Source of the DNA: a virus
DNA length: 64,000 nucleotides
IMG/VR virus record: IMGVR_UViG_3300017960_001054
Span: 1-64,000 of that record
Reading direction: 5' to 3' (one strand)
Under the pieces are notes generated by a model. The model ran no database searches. It had not been told where the DNA came from and was given only the letters and a program-made list of their open reading frames with translations. Both the position numbers and the translations under genes were made by a program. Positions 62,298 to 64,000 of this stretch are shown here, piece by piece. Positions within the stretch are counted from its first letter, which is position 1, and each line of letters opens with the position of its first letter.

Positions 62298-63565
62298 TGC
62301 GCACGCACTCTGGCAGCCCAGCCAAGAAACTCTGCCAGGCTGAGGGTGTTCTTGGCGCGATTGCACGACGCACAGGATGGTACGACGTTATCGGGAACGT
62401 ATCCTCGTGTGTTGTCTATGCGGTCGACTCCCAAAGCTGGGTTGTCTCCACAGTAGGCACAAGGAGAACGAAACAGAGCCACGCAAAAAGCGCTGTCGAG
62501 AGCGAATTCGTAGCCACGGTTGCTTGCGCTCCACTTGCATTTTCTGAGTCGCTTTCGCTCCGCAGGCGTGGGTGCAGAGGTCGAGGGCGAGACAACGGGG
62601 CTCCAGTCATTCAATGGTACAATTCGAGATATCCACTGAAGGAATTCTTTGACCGACTTGGTTCCTTTTGCGAGATTGCAGGTTTTGCAGCAGGGTACGA
62701 TGTTGTTTTTGACGTAGCCCAGACGATTGTCCAATCGGTCGATTCCGTTGCAGCGGTAGAAACCGTAGAGCGACGTTCTGCTCACAATTCGAGGTTTCGC
62801 CCCGCAGTAGTGGCACGTTTGTTTGAACAGGGTCTCAGCTTCAATGAGCGAGATCTCGAATGGCAGGTTCCGTTTGCGTGCGTTTTTGAGGTAACCGTAG
62901 AATACATTGTTGCGGACGGAGACTCCGAAAGGTTTGCGGGCAGTTTCATCGCGGAGGCAGCCACAACTGCGCGTTGTTCCTTTGTACAAGGTCGAAGACC
63001 CCACCAAAGTCTCTCTGCCGCAGTCGCACCGACAACGATAGGCCCAACCAGGGCCGGATTTGGGCCGGATTTTCTCAAGAACAGTGAGTCGCCCAAATCG
63101 GGTGCCGGACGGGATCGTCGGCGATCGAACACAGCCACAGCTTTTGACCGATCCCGAGCGAAGGCTCCCTGGGAGCACGACGGTTTCATTCCCACAGTCG
63201 CATCGGCAACGAAACGCCGTCTGGTGTTTTCCCGAAGCCGAGGTTTGGGTGACGGGCTTCAGAACTATGAGGTTTGCAAATCTTTTGCCAACGAGATCTG
63301 CTTTGCGGCTACAGCCGCAGCTTCGGGTTCGGGGAAGGTTGCCTCGTGTAACCCAGTGCTCTTTGCCACAATCGCACCTGCACAAACACTGGGCAGGAAA
63401 CGAACCTTTCTTTCCTTGAAACTCAGCAATGACTACGAGGTTTCCGTGACGTTGCCCAACCAATGTTCCCGGTCGGTCCTTCGGCAGTTGGCGCCCTCGG
63501 GTCTTTGCAACGCTGGGTTTCATTCCGTTGTTGCAGATTATACCAGGGGAGACACTGATGAGCAT
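62258..63565 (-). CDS. Double-HNH endonuclease with three zinc-knuckle-like repeats
   Basis: A 435-residue protein, the only convincing gene on this strand. Three repeats lie at about residues 30-205. Each runs G-x-R-[FH]-x-x-L-x-V, then CRCDCG and SCGC (for example CRCDCGNETVVLPGSLRSG). They probably bind metal and DNA. Two HNH-type units follow: CHYCGAKP then GIDRLDNRLGYVKNNIVPCC, and CAYCGDNP then GVDRIDNTRGYVPDNVVPSC. Both keep DR[LI]DN and the second Cys pair with N-x-AK. Phage HNH proteins of this build are usually homing or nicking enzymes. Its 3' end overlaps the PARP gene by 40 bp. The start is uncertain: ATG at 63565, or ATG at 63523 (MKPSVAKTRG), which lies just after a TATAAT box. 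Confidence 0.8.
   Translation of the reverse strand: MLISVSPGIICNNGMKPSVAKTRGRQLPKDRPGTLVGQRHGNLVVIAEFQGKKGSFPAQCLCRCDCGKEHWVTRGNLPRTRSCGCSRKADLVGKRFANLIVLKPVTQTSASGKHQTAFRCRCDCGNETVVLPGSLRSGSVKSCGCVRSPTIPSGTRFGRLTVLEKIRPKSGPGWAYRCRCDCGRETLVGSSTLYKGTTRSCGCLRDETARKPFGVSVRNNVFYGYLKNARKRNLPFEISLIEAETLFKQTCHYCGAKPRIVSRTSLYGFYRCNGIDRLDNRLGYVKNNIVPCCKTCNLAKGTKSVKEFLQWISRIVPLNDWSPVVSPSTSAPTPAERKRLRKCKWSASNRGYEFALDSAFCVALFRSPCAYCGDNPALGVDRIDNTRGYVPDNVVPSCASCNRAKNTLSLAEFLGWAARVRAHHLMSPSMMYLIL
62289..62299 (+). repeat. 11-bp direct repeat, left copy
   Basis: ATCAAGTGATG spans the PARP stop and the following ATG-like triplet. The same 11 bases recur at 63635-63645 in front of the next plus-strand gene. 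The pair brackets the HNH gene, apart from its 3' overlap. Confidence 0.55.
63537..63542 (-). promoter_or_regulatory. -10-like TATAAT box for the HNH gene
   Basis: A perfect TATAAT on the minus strand, 13 bases before the ATG at 63523. No convincing -35 box is seen 16-18 bases upstream. If used, the leader would be very short. Confidence 0.3.
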
Positions 63566-63623
63566 TTTCCGGGTAGGCGGCGAAGCACGTGTGAACGAAG
63601 GGCGGAACGAATCGCCGGGGTGA
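63558..63623 (+). CDS. Possible 21-residue peptide or gene remnant
   Basis: ATG 63558 follows AGGGGAGA at six bases, a strong ribosome site. The product is short (MSIFRVGGEARVNEGRNESP then G). It lies opposite the start of the HNH gene and ends just before the ribosome site of the next gene. It may be a remnant of a gene disrupted by the HNH insertion, or chance. Confidence 0.25.
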   Translation: MSIFRVGGEARVNEGRNESPG

Positions 63624-63634
63624 CGGGCGAGGAG

Positions 63635-63645
63635 ATCAAGTGATG
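63635..63645 (+). repeat. 11-bp direct repeat, right copy
   Basis: ATCAAGTGATG identical to 62289-62299. A GGGCGA hexamer stands just before both copies, at slightly different distance (one base and four bases). Here the repeat contains the start codon of the next gene. Confidence 0.55.
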
Positions 63646-63852
63646 TATCTCGACAAGAAAACGAGCGACAAGGATCAGATGAAGAACCCGGCTCCCTTTG
63701 GGCCGGGCTTCTCGGAGGATCAGATCAAGGAGGCGGCGACGATGGAAGTGTGGGCAACGGGTTTCTCTGATCCTGGTCCCGATTACTGCGAGTTTCGGCT
63801 GTTCGATGCCGATGGCAAGCGTATTGCGACCCGGCGAGTAGACGGGTACTAG
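63643..63852 (+). CDS. Small acidic soluble protein, unknown
   Basis: A 69-residue protein. ATG 63643 is eight bases after GAGGAG; a GTG one codon earlier is also possible. The product starts MYLDKKTSDKDQMKNPAPFG. Its second half is a beta-type stretch (MEVWATGFSDPGPDYCEFRL, FDADGKRIATRRVDGY) with a single Cys. Without the HNH gene, its ATG would overlap the PARP stop in the same TGATG arrangement seen between other genes here, so it may originally have followed the PARP gene directly. Confidence 0.6.
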   Translation: MYLDKKTSDKDQMKNPAPFGPGFSEDQIKEAATMEVWATGFSDPGPDYCEFRLFDADGKRIATRRVDGY

Positions 63853-63923
63853 AAGGTTTGATTTTTGGCGTATTATCCTCACAGACAACAACCAACTTGG
63901 GCCACGATCCAAGGAGAAAGAAA
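63853..63923 (+). promoter_or_regulatory. 71-bp leader with -10-like TATTAT and strong ribosome site
   Basis: TATTAT (63871-63876) follows TTTGGCGTA, a partial match to promoter element copy 2. No matching -35 box lies at the right distance. AAGGAG at 63911-63916 is a strong ribosome site seven bases before the ATG. Confidence 0.4.
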
Positions 63924-64000
63924 ATGACAAACGCAACCTCCACGAAGGAAGCAGTCAAGGACAGCGGAAACTGGCGCGATGCAGTGGTCGATATCGTCGG
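63924..64000 (+). CDS. N-terminus of an unknown gene (cut by window edge)
   Basis: ATG 63924 follows AAGGAG at seven bases, the best ribosome site in the window. The 25 visible codons begin MTNATSTKEAVKDSGNWRDA followed by VVDIV, a polar N-terminus leading into a hydrophobic start of helix. The frame is open to the edge. Too little is visible to name it. Confidence 0.6.
   Translation, partial: MTNATSTKEAVKDSGNWRDAVVDIV

Noticed and set aside
62294-63643. 449-codon open frame on the plus strand opposite the HNH gene, ending GEEIK like the PARP end GDIK
   Set aside because: The minus-strand product has two HNH motifs and three Cys repeats, whereas the plus-strand product has no recognisable motif. 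It is a long antisense shadow.
63858-63876. Third copy of the promoter element
   Set aside because: Only TTTGGCGTA matches; the upstream half and the 17-base spacing are absent.
1-64000. tRNA genes, CRISPR arrays, insertion sequences or integrase sites
   Set aside because: No cloverleaf-like intergenic stretch, no regular spaced repeats, and no transposase or integrase motif were seen.

Overview
This window looks like the tail half of a large contractile-tailed (myovirus-type) phage genome. The first roughly 59 kb is one continuous plus-strand array of virion genes, mostly overlapping or a few bases apart. It runs in the familiar order: tape measure C-terminus, tube-proximal/hub proteins, hub with a lytic transglycosylase, gpV-like spike, baseplate wedge proteins of the W (gp25), J and I type, then a long series of very large fibre-type proteins. 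No capsid, terminase, sheath, tube or replication gene is present, so these lie outside. The base composition leans GC with C/G-ending codons. The spike plus wall-degrading hub suits a host with a peptidoglycan barrier, but the sequence does not identify the host.

Region by region: 1-8023 is the tape measure end, two paralogous tail-tip proteins and a 1847-residue hub with an internal lysozyme-fold domain. 8023-11054 holds the spike and a small unknown. 11064-25890 holds a 3634-residue giant structural protein, a small coiled-coil protein and two more unknown structural proteins. 25922-32013 is the wedge block (gp25-like, J-like, I-like). 32083-58232 is the fibre/whisker block: a beta-helix fibre, a 48-residue GTG-start gene, a 1814-residue protein with a Gly/Tyr-repeat N-terminus, a small conserved structural protein, and a group of 1073-1872-residue proteins, two of which are clear paralogues. 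58235-59226 ends the operon with a small protein and a signal-peptide membrane protein that may be a holin. A strong UUCG-loop terminator follows at 59244-59278.

After the terminator the style changes. Small genes (59343-60536) and a 565-residue protein (60600-62297) are each preceded by the same roughly 29-bp promoter-like element. The 565-residue protein has a WGR domain and a PARP-type ADP-ribosyltransferase domain with an intact H-Y-E triad. This is the most exciting gene in the window: a eukaryote-like DNA-damage-type PARP carried by a phage. Immediately beyond, on the opposite strand, is a two-HNH endonuclease with three zinc-knuckle-like repeats. It overlaps the PARP 3' end by 40 bp and is flanked by an 11-bp direct repeat, as if a homing gene had landed at a stop/start junction. 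The window ends in two small plus-strand genes, the last one cut by the edge.

There is no gene-free stretch longer than 300 bases, and I see no tRNA, CRISPR array or insertion sequence. All functional statements rest on reading motifs and gene order by eye; no database search was run.
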